Shown here piece after piece: positions 25,725-34,579 of a stretch of DNA of 64,000 bases. The stretch is from Paraclostridium dentum. GTDB lineage: Bacteria > Bacillota > Clostridia > Peptostreptococcales > Peptostreptococcaceae. The position numbers and the translations under genes are program-made. The stretch lies in assembly GCF_012922555.1 (NCBI RefSeq), contig NZ_WIPK01000012.1:1-64000 (forward strand), in the 5' to 3' direction. Below the pieces are notes generated by a model, which ran no database searches, had not been told where the DNA came from, and saw nothing but the letters and a program-made list of their open reading frames with translations. Position 1 is the first letter of the stretch. The number at the start of each line of letters is the position of its first letter.

Positions 25725-25981
25725 GTATTATCACCTTTGTATATTTTTTAGAGATAAAGTATATCCCTGGCATATAATATTCAATTTAGGCGAAACATGT
25801 TAAAAAAATTTAACTAAAAATAATAATAAATTATTGAATTTAGTATTAAAGAAAATCGGCTATGGTTCGTAATATTATAAGTAGTACATTTTGCAGGTTA
25901 AATGTTGGAAATGGGTTGTGAAAAAGTTGTTAATGTAAAGTATATGTTAACAAATAAGGTTAAAAAAGGAGGAATAATTGT

Positions 25982-28063
25982 ATGAAATCAAAAATTAAAA
26001 CTAATATTAAGTACAAAAATAAAAGTATAAAAACTCAGCTTACTTTTATAATAGTATGTGTAGTAGTAGTTTGTTGTTTATTGTTAGGATCAATTACGAG
26101 TTATTTAAACTATAAAACTTCGAATACGATTTTAGCAAATTCAGTTGCAGAAACTACTAAAGAAGCATCACAAACAGTTGCACAAAAGATAACTAATCTT
26201 AAAGATGCTACAATACAAACGGGTATAATAAAAGAACTTTCAGATCCTAAAATAAGTGTTGAGGAAAAGAAAAATATTATTACACGACAAGAAAAACTTA
26301 CAGGTTTAACATTAGGACAAATTATATATGCAGATGGAAAGGATCTTTTCAGTGGAAAAGATTATTCATCTAGGGATTACTTTAAAATATCTATGCAAGG
26401 AGATGCATATATGAGTAGTCCTGTTGTAAGTAAAGTAACAGGAGATCTTACAATGGTAGTTTCAGCGCCTATTTGGGAAAATGGAATACAAGGAAGTAAG
26501 ATTGTAGGTATAGTAACTTTTGATGTAGATAAAGACTTTTTAAATGATATAGTTAATGACATAAAAATAAGTAAAAATAGTTATGCTTATTTAATAGATA
26601 GCGAAGGAACTATAATTGCTCATAAGGATGTGAGTCTTGTAGCTGTTAAAAATTCTATAAAAGAAGCACAAACAAACCCAAATGAAAAAACTTTTGCAGA
26701 AATTGATAAAAAGCTTATATCAGGGAAAACTGGTAAAGATGATGTAGAGGTAAATGGAGAAAAATGGCTGTTATCATATACTCCTGTTAAAGATACTAAT
26801 GGATGGGGAGTCGGAATAATGACTAACAAAGCAGATTTCCTTGGACCAGTATATACTTCAATTGGGACAACTATTGGATTAGCAATAATATTTACTATAG
26901 TATCATTTATAGCAGCTATAAAGTTTGCTAACAAGATAGGAAATCCACTAAAAGCTTGTAGCGAAAGACTTAAAAAATTAGCAGAAGGAGATTTGAACTC
27001 AGAAACTCCACAAATAAATGAAGAAAATGAAATTGGATTATTAGCTAATGCTACAAATAAAATAGTTATTGATATGAGTGAAATGATTAGTACATTAATG
27101 TATGTATTAACAGAGATAAGTAATGGAAATTTAGATTTAGATACAAACGATGAAAAATTAAGTCATTTATTCATAAATGATTTTGAACCTATGTTAGTAG
27201 CTGTAAATAAAATTATTGATAGTTTAAATAGTACATTAGATCAAATAAGCATAGCTGGAGAACAAGTTGCAATTAGCTCGATACAGTTATCAGAAGGAGC
27301 TCAAGTTCTTTCTCAAGGAGCAACAGAACAAGCTAGTTCTATCCAAGAACTTTCTGCAACTATAAGTGAAGTATCAGATCAAATTCAACAAACAGCTAAA
27401 AATGCAGTAAAAGCTAAGGCTATTTCAACAAAATCAAGCGTTGCTACAGATAAAGGTAAAAAGCAAATGCAAGAGATGATTACTGCTATGGATGAAATAA
27501 GCAGCACTTCAAATAGAATTGGAGATATAATTAAAAATATTGATGATATAGCATTCCAAACTAACATCTTAGCATTAAACGCAGCAGTAGAAGCAGCTCG
27601 TGCTGGAGAAGCAGGTAAAGGATTTGCAGTAGTTGCAGATGAAGTAAGAAATCTAGCTGAAAAATCAGCACAAAGTGCAAAAGATACAGCTGAGCTAATT
27701 GAAAGATCTTTACTAGCTATAGAAAATGGATCAAAGATTGTATCAGAAACAGCAATATCTCTTGAAGAAGTTGTTAATGGAGCTAAGACTTCATCTGAAG
27801 TTATACAAGAAATAGCAGACGCAAGTAATGAACAAGCTCAGCATATAAATCAAGTAAACACTGGAATGGAACAAATTTCAGTAGTAGTTCAAACAAACTC
27901 AGCAACTTCTGAAGAAAGTGCTGCAGCAAGTGAAGAACTATCTAGCCAAGCTAATATGCTAAGAGATCTTATTGGACAGTTTAAATTAAAAAATAATCAA
28001 GATAAGAAAGATAAGTATTTTGATGGGAAAATGTTATTTGACACAGAAGATTTTGAAATGTAA
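25982..28063 (+). CDS. Methyl-accepting chemotaxis protein with extracytoplasmic Cache domain
   Basis: 693 residues: cytoplasmic basic N-terminus, TM1 at about residues 22-43, dCache sensor (45-285), TM2 (about 287-312), HAMP (about 313-365), and a long signalling domain with the hairpin tip [18 protein letters not shown] and [20 protein letters not shown]. It should control a CheA-CheW array. Ligand unknown; Cache domains bind amino acids, organic acids or similar small molecules. GGAGGAA precedes the start. It is monocistronic; cheV lies 2 kb downstream. Confidence 0.93.
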   Translation: MKSKIKTNIKYKNKSIKTQLTFIIVCVVVVCCLLLGSITSYLNYKTSNTILANSVAETTKEASQTVAQKITNLKDATIQTGIIKELSDPKISVEEKKNIITRQEKLTGLTLGQIIYADGKDLFSGKDYSSRDYFKISMQGDAYMSSPVVSKVTGDLTMVVSAPIWENGIQGSKIVGIVTFDVDKDFLNDIVNDIKISKNSYAYLIDSEGTIIAHKDVSLVAVKNSIKEAQTNPNEKTFAEIDKKLISGKTGKDDVEVNGEKWLLSYTPVKDTNGWGVGIMTNKADFLGPVYTSIGTTIGLAIIFTIVSFIAAIKFANKIGNPLKACSERLKKLAEGDLNSETPQINEENEIGLLANATNKIVIDMSEMISTLMYVLTEISNGNLDLDTNDEKLSHLFINDFEPMLVAVNKIIDSLNSTLDQISIAGEQVAISSIQLSEGAQVLSQGATEQASSIQELSATISEVSDQIQQTAKNAVKAKAISTKSSVATDKGKKQMQEMITAMDEISSTSNRIGDIIKNIDDIAFQTNILALNAAVEAARAGEAGKGFAVVADEVRNLAEKSAQSAKDTAELIERSLLAIENGSKIVSETAISLEEVVNGAKTSSEVIQEIADASNEQAQHINQVNTGMEQISVVVQTNSATSEESAAASEELSSQANMLRDLIGQFKLKNNQDKKDKYFDGKMLFDTEDFEM

Positions 28064-28066
28064 CAT

Positions 28067-28114
28067 TAAATAAAAATAACTGAACTTACATAAGTAAGTT
28101 CAGTTATTTTTTTA
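28067..28114. terminator. Bidirectional terminator between chemoreceptor and patatin genes
   Basis: The stem AAAATAACTGAACTTA/AGTAAGTTCAGTTATTTT works on both strands and overlaps the end of the patatin gene. Confidence 0.9.
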
Positions 28115-28952
28115 TAAAATCTAAAATTTTACCATATAACTCTTTAGCATCATCATATCCTTCTTCATATAATGATGTAAGTTTTTTAGCATTCTTCTCA
28201 ATTTGGCTAACATTAACTGGTTTTTTAGGTCTAATAACTAGAACGTCTCCATCTTTTTCTAATTGGTTTACTAAATTAAGACTTTTGTTATAATTTAAAT
28301 GTCTATTTTCAATTGCTTTAATAAGATTTGGGTATTTTTTATATTTTCTATTTACAATAGAAAGAAATTTTTGTTTATTTTTTTTGTAAGTAATATCTCT
28401 AGTTAAAACAACTATATTCTTTTTATATCCTTTATTTAAAGCATACTCGATAGGTATTGAATCGGATACACCACCATCTACCAATTTAAAATCATCTATT
28501 TCTACTATATTTGCAAACATAGGTATTGAACAAGATGCTTGCATATAAATTATTTCTTTTTTCAAGTCTTTTAACTCAAAGTATTCTGGAGATCCAGTTT
28601 CACAATTAGTAGTAACCACTACGAATTTAGATTTAGATTTAGCAAAAGTATCATAGTCATAAATATTTAGTTCATTAGGAATTTTATTGAACATAAAATC
28701 CATACCAAAAATTGATCCGGTTTTAATTAAATTAGAAAAACTTAAATATCTTTTATCGTGTATATAGTCTACAGTAGCATTATATGCTCTTTTATATTGT
28801 TTTGATAAATATGAAGAAGCATGACAACTACCAGCAGATACACCGATTGTTATATCAACTTCTATATTTTTTTCTATAAAAAAATCTAAAACTCCAGCGG
28901 TGTATATACCACGCATACCGCCACCCTCTAATATTAATCCAATTTTATTCAT
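28104..28952 (-). CDS. Patatin-like phospholipase (RssA/YjjU type)
   Basis: 282 residues. The oxyanion-hole motif GGGMRG (10-15), nucleophile elbow GVSAGS with Ser39, and the catalytic Asp in LVDGGVSD near residue 160 form the Ser-Asp dyad of bacterial patatins. No signal peptide; probably cytoplasmic or membrane-peripheral lipid acyl hydrolase. The ATG follows AGAAAGGA. It stands alone, convergent with the chemoreceptor gene. Physiological substrate unknown. Confidence 0.9.
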   Translation of the reverse strand: MNKIGLILEGGGMRGIYTAGVLDFFIEKNIEVDITIGVSAGSCHASSYLSKQYKRAYNATVDYIHDKRYLSFSNLIKTGSIFGMDFMFNKIPNELNIYDYDTFAKSKSKFVVVTTNCETGSPEYFELKDLKKEIIYMQASCSIPMFANIVEIDDFKLVDGGVSDSIPIEYALNKGYKKNIVVLTRDITYKKNKQKFLSIVNRKYKKYPNLIKAIENRHLNYNKSLNLVNQLEKDGDVLVIRPKKPVNVSQIEKNAKKLTSLYEEGYDDAKELYGKILDFIKK

Positions 28953-29141
28953 AGTATATCCTTTCTACAAAACACTTATATATGCAAAGTTATTAACTTG
29001 TAAATTACTTTAAATATAAAATTATTATAAATTAATAACTTTATATTGTCTAGCTTTGAAGAATTTAACTTAGATATAAATTAGTTAATCCGTATATAAA
29101 TAATATGATTATAAATTATTATCATATTTAGGAGTGAACTG

Positions 29142-30017
29142 ATGATTAATAGTATAAATAAAAATTCTTATGATATAGGAAATAAAAGTAATATGACTAC
29201 AAGTAATAAAGAACAGCTAAAACAACAAATAAAAACTCCAAGCCAAGAATGTGAAGCTATAGTAGGTAGAATTAAAGATGAATTGCAAAAAGCAACCTTA
29301 ATAGCTATGAAAATTATAAGTGGAGAAAATATAAATAAATCAGAAGAAAAATTTATAAACCTTAAATATCCTGATATAAAAAAATTAGCTGAAAAATTGA
29401 ACAAAGACATAAAGCAATTAAAGATTTTAATAAAAAATTGTAATTCAGATGAAGAAAGAAAAGATTTAATCAATAGAGAGATAAATAATGTAAATCTTAT
29501 GGGGAAAAAGGGGTTAATATCGGAAGTTGAAGTGAAGTTAAAATTAGGAGCTTTAATTGAAGTTGAAAAATTTTCAAATACAATGAAAATAGAAAATAAA
29601 AAGATTGAGGTTATAGCAATAAAGTTATTGAAGAATCAAAATTTAACTTCAAAAGAACTTGCTTTAATAGAAGAAAAAATACCAAATATAAAGCAAATAA
29701 TTAACAAAATAATTAAAGAGAATAAATTATTAAAGGATGAGGTTAACAATTGTAATACAAATGAGGAAAAACAACAAAAAATATCAAAGACTTTTAATGA
29801 TGTAGACAGTTTATTTAAGAATAATAGAATTTCAGATTTAGAGTTTAAGTTAAATTTATTTTATATAAACAGTTTAGAAAGGGAAATTAAAAAAGAAAAA
29901 AATAAACAGCTTTGGATTAATCCTTATTTTTATTTAAATACTTCATCACTAGTGGATAATTTAAGTGGAGTGTTAATAATTATAGTAATTATTATAGTTA
30001 TTTTGAAATTTATATAA
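29142..30017 (+). CDS. Internally duplicated, helical tail-anchored protein of unknown function
   Basis: 291 residues. It is charged, helical and Lys/Glu/Asn-rich, ending in a single C-terminal hydrophobic segment (about 275-291), so it is probably tail-anchored with the bulk in the cytoplasm. Residues 51-143 and 155-247 are related copies at an offset of 104: KNCNSDEERKDLINREINNV matches NNCNTNEEKQQKISKTFNDV, and the flanking helices align as well. GGAG precedes the ATG. I do not recognise a family. It lies upstream of cheV but about 100 bases away and may be separate. Confidence 0.75.
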   Translation: MINSINKNSYDIGNKSNMTTSNKEQLKQQIKTPSQECEAIVGRIKDELQKATLIAMKIISGENINKSEEKFINLKYPDIKKLAEKLNKDIKQLKILIKNCNSDEERKDLINREINNVNLMGKKGLISEVEVKLKLGALIEVEKFSNTMKIENKKIEVIAIKLLKNQNLTSKELALIEEKIPNIKQIINKIIKENKLLKDEVNNCNTNEEKQQKISKTFNDVDSLFKNNRISDLEFKLNLFYINSLEREIKKEKNKQLWINPYFYLNTSSLVDNLSGVLIIIVIIIVILKFI

Positions 30018-30121
30018 TATTTTAATAATATATACATAAATACGTATCTCTAGATTTAAAAGAATCTTCCGTATATATAGAAAGTATATTTATAGTTGAA
30101 AATAAAAATCGGGAGGTAACT

Positions 30122-31048
30122 ATGGGCGTTTCAGAGAATACTAGTAAAACAAAAATTCTTTTAGAATCCGGAACAAATGAACTTGAAATTATGGAGTTTA
30201 CTATAGCAGGTGAATTATTTGGTATAAATGTCGCAAAAGTTAGAGAAATAATGATTGCGCAACCAGTAAAACAAATGCCTAACTCACATGAATTAGTAGA
30301 AGGTGTATTTAAGCCTAGAAATGAAATTATAACAGTTATAGATTTAGGTAGATATCTAAACTTACCTAAAACAGAAAATAAAAATAATGATATATTTATT
30401 GTAACTCATTTCAACAAGTTAAACTTTGCTTTCCATGTTGAATCTGTAGTAGGTATTGCAAGAGTTTCATGGCAAGATATAAAAAAACCAGATAAAGTAA
30501 TTTACGGTGGAGATGAAGGAGTCTCAACTGGTATAGCAGAATATAAAGATAGGCTTATAACTATACTAGACTTTGAAAAAATTATTGCAGAAATAAGTCC
30601 TGAGTCAAGTATTCAATATGAAGAAATAGATAGATTAGGTAAGCGTAAAGACACTGACAAAACTATACTAATAGTAGAAGATTCAATGTTACTTTCTAAG
30701 ATGATCGTTGAATGTTTACACAAAGCGGGATACAAAAACACAATAAAAGTTGATAATGGGCAAGAGGCATGGGAATACTTAGAAGAAGTTAAGACTTGCG
30801 GAGAGCCAGTTAAAAAGCATGTTTCATGTATAGTTTCAGACATTGAAATGCCATTAATGGATGGACATAGATTAACAAAGCTTGTAAAAGATGATAGTGT
30901 GCTTAAAGACATACCTTTAATATTATTCTCTTCATTAATAAGTGAAGAAATGAGAATAAAAGGTAAATCTATAGGTGCAGACGAACAAATAACTAAACCA
31001 GAAATTGCTAATCTAGTTAGCATAATTGATAGATTAGTAGAAAAATAA
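30122..31048 (+). CDS. cheV: CheV chemotaxis coupling protein (CheW-receiver fusion)
   Basis: 308 residues. An N-terminal CheW domain (about 20-165; EIMEFTIAGELFGINVAKVREI, PRNEIITVIDL) is fused to a receiver domain (about 180-308) with phosphoacceptor D240 (SDIEMPLMDG), Ser of LFSSL and Lys of ITKPE all intact. CheV couples receptors to CheA and adapts the array through phosphorylation. CGGGAGG precedes the ATG. The chemoreceptor at 25982 is a likely partner. Confidence 0.93.
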   Translation: MGVSENTSKTKILLESGTNELEIMEFTIAGELFGINVAKVREIMIAQPVKQMPNSHELVEGVFKPRNEIITVIDLGRYLNLPKTENKNNDIFIVTHFNKLNFAFHVESVVGIARVSWQDIKKPDKVIYGGDEGVSTGIAEYKDRLITILDFEKIIAEISPESSIQYEEIDRLGKRKDTDKTILIVEDSMLLSKMIVECLHKAGYKNTIKVDNGQEAWEYLEEVKTCGEPVKKHVSCIVSDIEMPLMDGHRLTKLVKDDSVLKDIPLILFSSLISEEMRIKGKSIGADEQITKPEIANLVSIIDRLVEK

Positions 31049-31049
31049 A

Positions 31050-31086
31050 TAAAATAGGTACATGCTAGCATGTACCTATTTTTATA
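31050..31086. terminator. Bidirectional terminator between cheV and the GNAT gene
   Basis: The perfect palindrome AATAGGTACATGCT/AGCATGTACCTATT is flanked by A and T runs. Confidence 0.9.
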
Positions 31087-31612
31087 TTTCAGAGTATTTC
31101 ATTACTGTATTAGTTAAAAAATTGCTAAAATTATTAAACTCAGACTCCGTTATATCATTTGGATAAGTCATGATTTTTAGTTCATGAGCAGGTGTATCTT
31201 TTCTATATGATGGATGAGTATGATCAAATTCTTGTAATTTAAATCCTAATTTTGAATAAAAATTTAATCTCTTAATAGATACATCATCCAAAGGTGGATC
31301 TATTTCTAAAATTACATTTTTATTAATTTTACAAAACTCTTTAATAACTTTAGAGCCATAACTTTTTCCTCTTAAATTTGAAGAAATTGCAAAATGCTCT
31401 ATATATACAAATTCGCCTAAATCCCAATAAAATAAAAGTCCAATTAGTGACTCAGATTCACAAAGGGCCATGCAATAATATTTTTCATCTTGTAAAGCTA
31501 ATACTTGATCCTCTAAAGTTCTTTGTTCAAATAATGGAAAGCTTGTATTATACATATTTATTATATCATTCCAATATTTATTATTCTCAGATTGAATTCT
31601 TAAAAATTCCAT
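31082..31612 (-). CDS. GNAT-family N-acetyltransferase
   Basis: 176 residues. The acetyl-CoA binding region SSNLRGKSYGSKVIKEF (motif A, R/Q-x-x-G-x-G/A type) is visible around residue 80, followed by LEIDPPL and NFYSKLGF (motif B). The start at 31612 follows AGGTGAT. Substrate not predictable. It converges with cheV and shares a terminator with it. Confidence 0.88.
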   Translation of the reverse strand: MEFLRIQSENNKYWNDIINMYNTSFPLFEQRTLEDQVLALQDEKYYCMALCESESLIGLLFYWDLGEFVYIEHFAISSNLRGKSYGSKVIKEFCKINKNVILEIDPPLDDVSIKRLNFYSKLGFKLQEFDHTHPSYRKDTPAHELKIMTYPNDITESEFNNFSNFLTNTVMKYSEI

Positions 31613-31788
31613 ATTATCACCTCATAAAAGTTATCTATATTTTGGTTAAATTGTCTAACATTATATCATATCTAAAAATTTATGCAAATTAAGTGTATAA
31701 AGTATTGATTGTGTGTATAGATGTTTATATTATTATCTATAAAGAAAATATTATTTATCAAAATAAATAAGAGGGATGGGAATCATTA

Positions 31789-33777
31789 ATGAAAATTTTA
31801 AGTCATGGATGTACGCTAGATTGTTTTGATTGTTGTAAGTTTAATGTATATGTAGAAGATGAAAAAGTTATAAAAATAGAGGGTGATAAAAATCATCCAT
31901 ATACAAAAGGATTTATATGCAATAAAGGAAGAGCTCATTTAAAAAGGCTAAATCATCCAGAAAGAATATATAATCCGTTGATAAAAATAGATGGAGTTTG
32001 GAATGAAATTAGTTTTGAAGAAGCTATAAATATAATTGCAAAAAAACTAAAGATATATAAAGATAAATACTCATCAAAATCTATACTATATTACACTCAA
32101 TACGGAAGTGGTTCAATTTTAAAAGATATAGGTGATATCTTCTTTAATTTTTATGGAGGAGTAAGTAAAAGCAAGGGAGGCCCTTGTTGGAGTGCTGGAA
32201 TAAAAGCTCAAAAATATGATTATGGTACATCTAAAAGTCATTCGTTAGAAGATATGTTAAATAGTAAAAGTATTTTTATATGGGGAAAAAATCCTGCGTA
32301 TACTACAATACATACATTTCAAATGATAAAAAAAGCAAAATCTAAAGGAGTAAAGGTAGTTGTTATAGATCCAATATATACAGATACAGCTAAAATTGCA
32401 GATAAATATATACGAATAAATCCAGGTACAGATGGAGCATTAGCTATGGCTATGACAAAAATTATAATAGAAAAAGGAATTTGTGATAATGATTATATAG
32501 ATAAATACGTATTAGGATTTGATACCTATAAGGAATATATACTTAGTTTAGATTTAGAAGAATTATTAAATGAATGTGGAGTACAGCTAAATACAGTAGA
32601 AGAGTTAGTAGAATTATATACAGATAAGTATTCGACTATATACATAGGATATGGAATGCAAAAATATAAAAATGGAGGAAATAATATAAGGGCTATAGAT
32701 GCTTTAGGGGCTACAACTGGGCAAATAGGATTTGCTGGGGGAGGTATTAATTATGCAAATAAAGTATATCCATCAGCTTTAAATACAGACCCATTTAACA
32801 GTGAAAGTTATTGTGACAATAGATTTTTTTATACTAGTTATATTAGTAAATTTATAAAAGAATCTATGAATAGTAAAATTCCTATTAAAATGGCAGTTAT
32901 AACAAAGAGTAATTTGTTAAATCAACTAGCTGACGTAGTAGATGTAAAGCAAGCACTTGATTATATAGAATTTAAAGTATGTTTCGATATGTTTATGACA
33001 GACACAGCAAAAGAATGTGATCTATTTATACCATGTACAAATACTTTAGAAAGTGAAGATTTACTATATTCATCAATGATGAACCCTTATATTATATATA
33101 ATGAAAAAGCAGTAAATCCAAGCAATAAACTAATGGATGAATATTATTTCTTTAAGGAGTTAGCAAAACGTTTAAACATAAAAGATTATCCAATTGTATC
33201 TAAGTTAGAATATATATGTGAGGTAATAAAACCATTGATGGAACTTGATAGAAATATAAATTTAGAATCAATAAAAAGTAATTACATGACTATACATAAT
33301 CATATAGCATGGGAAGATAAAATATTTGAAACTCCATCAAAAAAATTTGAAATATATTCAAATGATGCTATTTTAGATGGAGTAAATCCAATTCCTATAT
33401 ACATAAAATCTGAGAAAAGAAATAAGTATAGATTATTAACTAATCACTATAGAGATAGCATTGCTAGTCAGCATATGATGGATAAAGATGAAATAGCAAA
33501 AGCTTATATAAATGAAGACATGGCAGATAGAGAAGATATTAAAGAAAATGATATAGTAGAATTAGTTAGTAAAAATAGAATTATAAAAGTTCAAATTAAA
33601 ATAAGTGATAGTGTAGGGGATAATACAATTTTAATGTACGCTGGATGGTGGAAAAAACATGGTAATCCAAATATTTTAACATATAGTGGAATTTCAGATA
33701 TGGGAGGTCAAGTAACCTATAATGAAACATTTGTAGAAATAGATAAATGGGTTAACAGGGTTAAACAACAACCATAA
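31789..33777 (+). CDS. Molybdopterin oxidoreductase with N-terminal 4Fe-4S site (DMSO-reductase family)
   Basis: 662 residues. The N-terminal Fe-S site is C8, C12, C15 (or C16) and C44. The bis-MGD-binding regions follow: GGPCWSAG near residue 135, VVVIDPIYTDTAKIADKYIRI, PGTDGALAMAMTKIII, ATTGQIGFAGGG, and a C-terminal dinucleotide-binding domain (LLTNHYRDSIASQHMMD, NPNILTYSG). No twin-arginine signal, so cytoplasmic. The Cys of GGPCW is near where the metal-ligating residue usually lies. No electron-transfer or membrane subunit is encoded next to it. The electron acceptor or donor cannot be assigned. AGGGATGGG precedes the ATG. Confidence 0.88.
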   Translation: MKILSHGCTLDCFDCCKFNVYVEDEKVIKIEGDKNHPYTKGFICNKGRAHLKRLNHPERIYNPLIKIDGVWNEISFEEAINIIAKKLKIYKDKYSSKSILYYTQYGSGSILKDIGDIFFNFYGGVSKSKGGPCWSAGIKAQKYDYGTSKSHSLEDMLNSKSIFIWGKNPAYTTIHTFQMIKKAKSKGVKVVVIDPIYTDTAKIADKYIRINPGTDGALAMAMTKIIIEKGICDNDYIDKYVLGFDTYKEYILSLDLEELLNECGVQLNTVEELVELYTDKYSTIYIGYGMQKYKNGGNNIRAIDALGATTGQIGFAGGGINYANKVYPSALNTDPFNSESYCDNRFFYTSYISKFIKESMNSKIPIKMAVITKSNLLNQLADVVDVKQALDYIEFKVCFDMFMTDTAKECDLFIPCTNTLESEDLLYSSMMNPYIIYNEKAVNPSNKLMDEYYFFKELAKRLNIKDYPIVSKLEYICEVIKPLMELDRNINLESIKSNYMTIHNHIAWEDKIFETPSKKFEIYSNDAILDGVNPIPIYIKSEKRNKYRLLTNHYRDSIASQHMMDKDEIAKAYINEDMADREDIKENDIVELVSKNRIIKVQIKISDSVGDNTILMYAGWWKKHGNPNILTYSGISDMGGQVTYNETFVEIDKWVNRVKQQP

Positions 33778-33817
33778 TAACCAATAAAACCAAAGTTGAA
33801 AATTAAATTTAATTAGT

Positions 33818-33842
33818 TTCTATAAATTTAAAATTTATAGAA
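33818..33842. promoter_or_regulatory. 25-bp palindrome, candidate upstream activating site for the sigma-54 promoter
   Basis: TTCTATAAATTT and AAATTTATAGAA form perfect 12-base arms around one A. The centre lies 85 bases before the -12 GC of the sigma-54 promoter at 33902, a usual enhancer distance. No T tract follows, so it is not a typical terminator for the upstream gene. Confidence 0.5.
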
Positions 33843-33901
33843 TGTGATACTTTCAGTGGGTTGAAACTTATCAATAAGATTTAATTTAAAACTTCAAAAA
33901 C

Positions 33902-33917
33902 TGGCATAGTAATTGCT
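33902..33917 (+). promoter_or_regulatory. Sigma-54 (-24/-12) promoter
   Basis: TGGCATAGTAATTGCT has GG at 33903-33904 and GC at 33915-33916 with exactly 10 bases between, matching TGGCAYN5TTGCW. It is 45 bases before the thioredoxin-like gene, and a sigma-54 activator is encoded just after that gene. Confidence 0.8.
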
Positions 33918-33961
33918 CTATATTAATAGTACAAAAATTATATATTGGAGGATTTATTAAT

Positions 33962-34462
33962 ATGGAAATGAATATCAAAGAGTTATTTGAAGTAGGAGTA
34001 AGTTTTGAATCAGCAGTAGGACTAGGAACAAAAGAAGAAAGATATAGAATAGTAAAAAATACTTCTCGTATCAACTTACCAAATGATTTAATAGAAGAGG
34101 TTAAAAACTTTGATAAAGAAATAAACTTTTTAGTTTCAGGTGAAATCTTTTGTCCAGATTTCCAACTTAATGTAAGTGTAGTTAAAAGACTTTGTGATTT
34201 AAATCAAAATTTCAATATGTCAGTAATAAGTATAACAAGAGGTAAAAAGTTTTTAGCACCTATTTTAAAAATTGAAAATTATAAAGCTCCTACAATTGCA
34301 ATTTTAGATAAAGACATGAATGTTTTAGGGGTATTCGAAGAAACTCCTAAAGTTGTTTCAGCAATTGGTAACTTTGAAGAAATCAAATTAAATTATTTTA
34401 AAGGCGAGTACTTAATTGATACAGCAAAAGAGATTGTTGATTATATAAAAAAATGTAATTAA
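33962..34462 (+). CDS. Thioredoxin-fold protein (Thioredoxin_9-like)
   Basis: 166 residues. The segment IFCPDFQLNVSVVKRLCDL, then MSVISITRGKKFLAPIL and PTIAILDKDMNVLGVFEETP, follows the layout of the Thioredoxin_9 family (EDWCGD...R...IPKxIFxDxD...W.P), with a single Cys64 where the active-site Cys normally sits. No signal peptide. Transcription from the sigma-54 promoter at 33902 is very likely. Function unknown; a one-Cys thiol or bacillithiol-type redox role is possible. GGAGG precedes the ATG. Confidence 0.8.
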   Translation: MEMNIKELFEVGVSFESAVGLGTKEERYRIVKNTSRINLPNDLIEEVKNFDKEINFLVSGEIFCPDFQLNVSVVKRLCDLNQNFNMSVISITRGKKFLAPILKIENYKAPTIAILDKDMNVLGVFEETPKVVSAIGNFEEIKLNYFKGEYLIDTAKEIVDYIKKCN

Positions 34463-34464
34463 AA

Positions 34465-34513
34465 ATATAGTAAAGAGAGATAAAGTTAATTTATCTCTCT
34501 TTACTATATTTTG
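34465..34513 (+). terminator. Intrinsic terminator
   Basis: A long stem (ATATAGTAAAGAGAGATA paired with its complement) with loop AAGTTAAT, followed by TTTTGC. Confidence 0.9.
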
Positions 34514-34579
34514 CAATTTATATATGATATTGTTATAATTTATTTAATGATTATAGACTATTAGATATGAGGGATAAAA

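Noticed and set aside
25765-25795. Possible sigma-54 promoter before the chemoreceptor (CTGGCATATAATATTCA)
   Set aside because: The -12 position is TC instead of GC, so only the -24 half matches.
30040-30085. Sigma-D-type promoter for cheV (TAGA then CCGTATAT)
   Set aside because: The -10 matches the GCCGATAA consensus at only about half the positions and the spacer is a base short.
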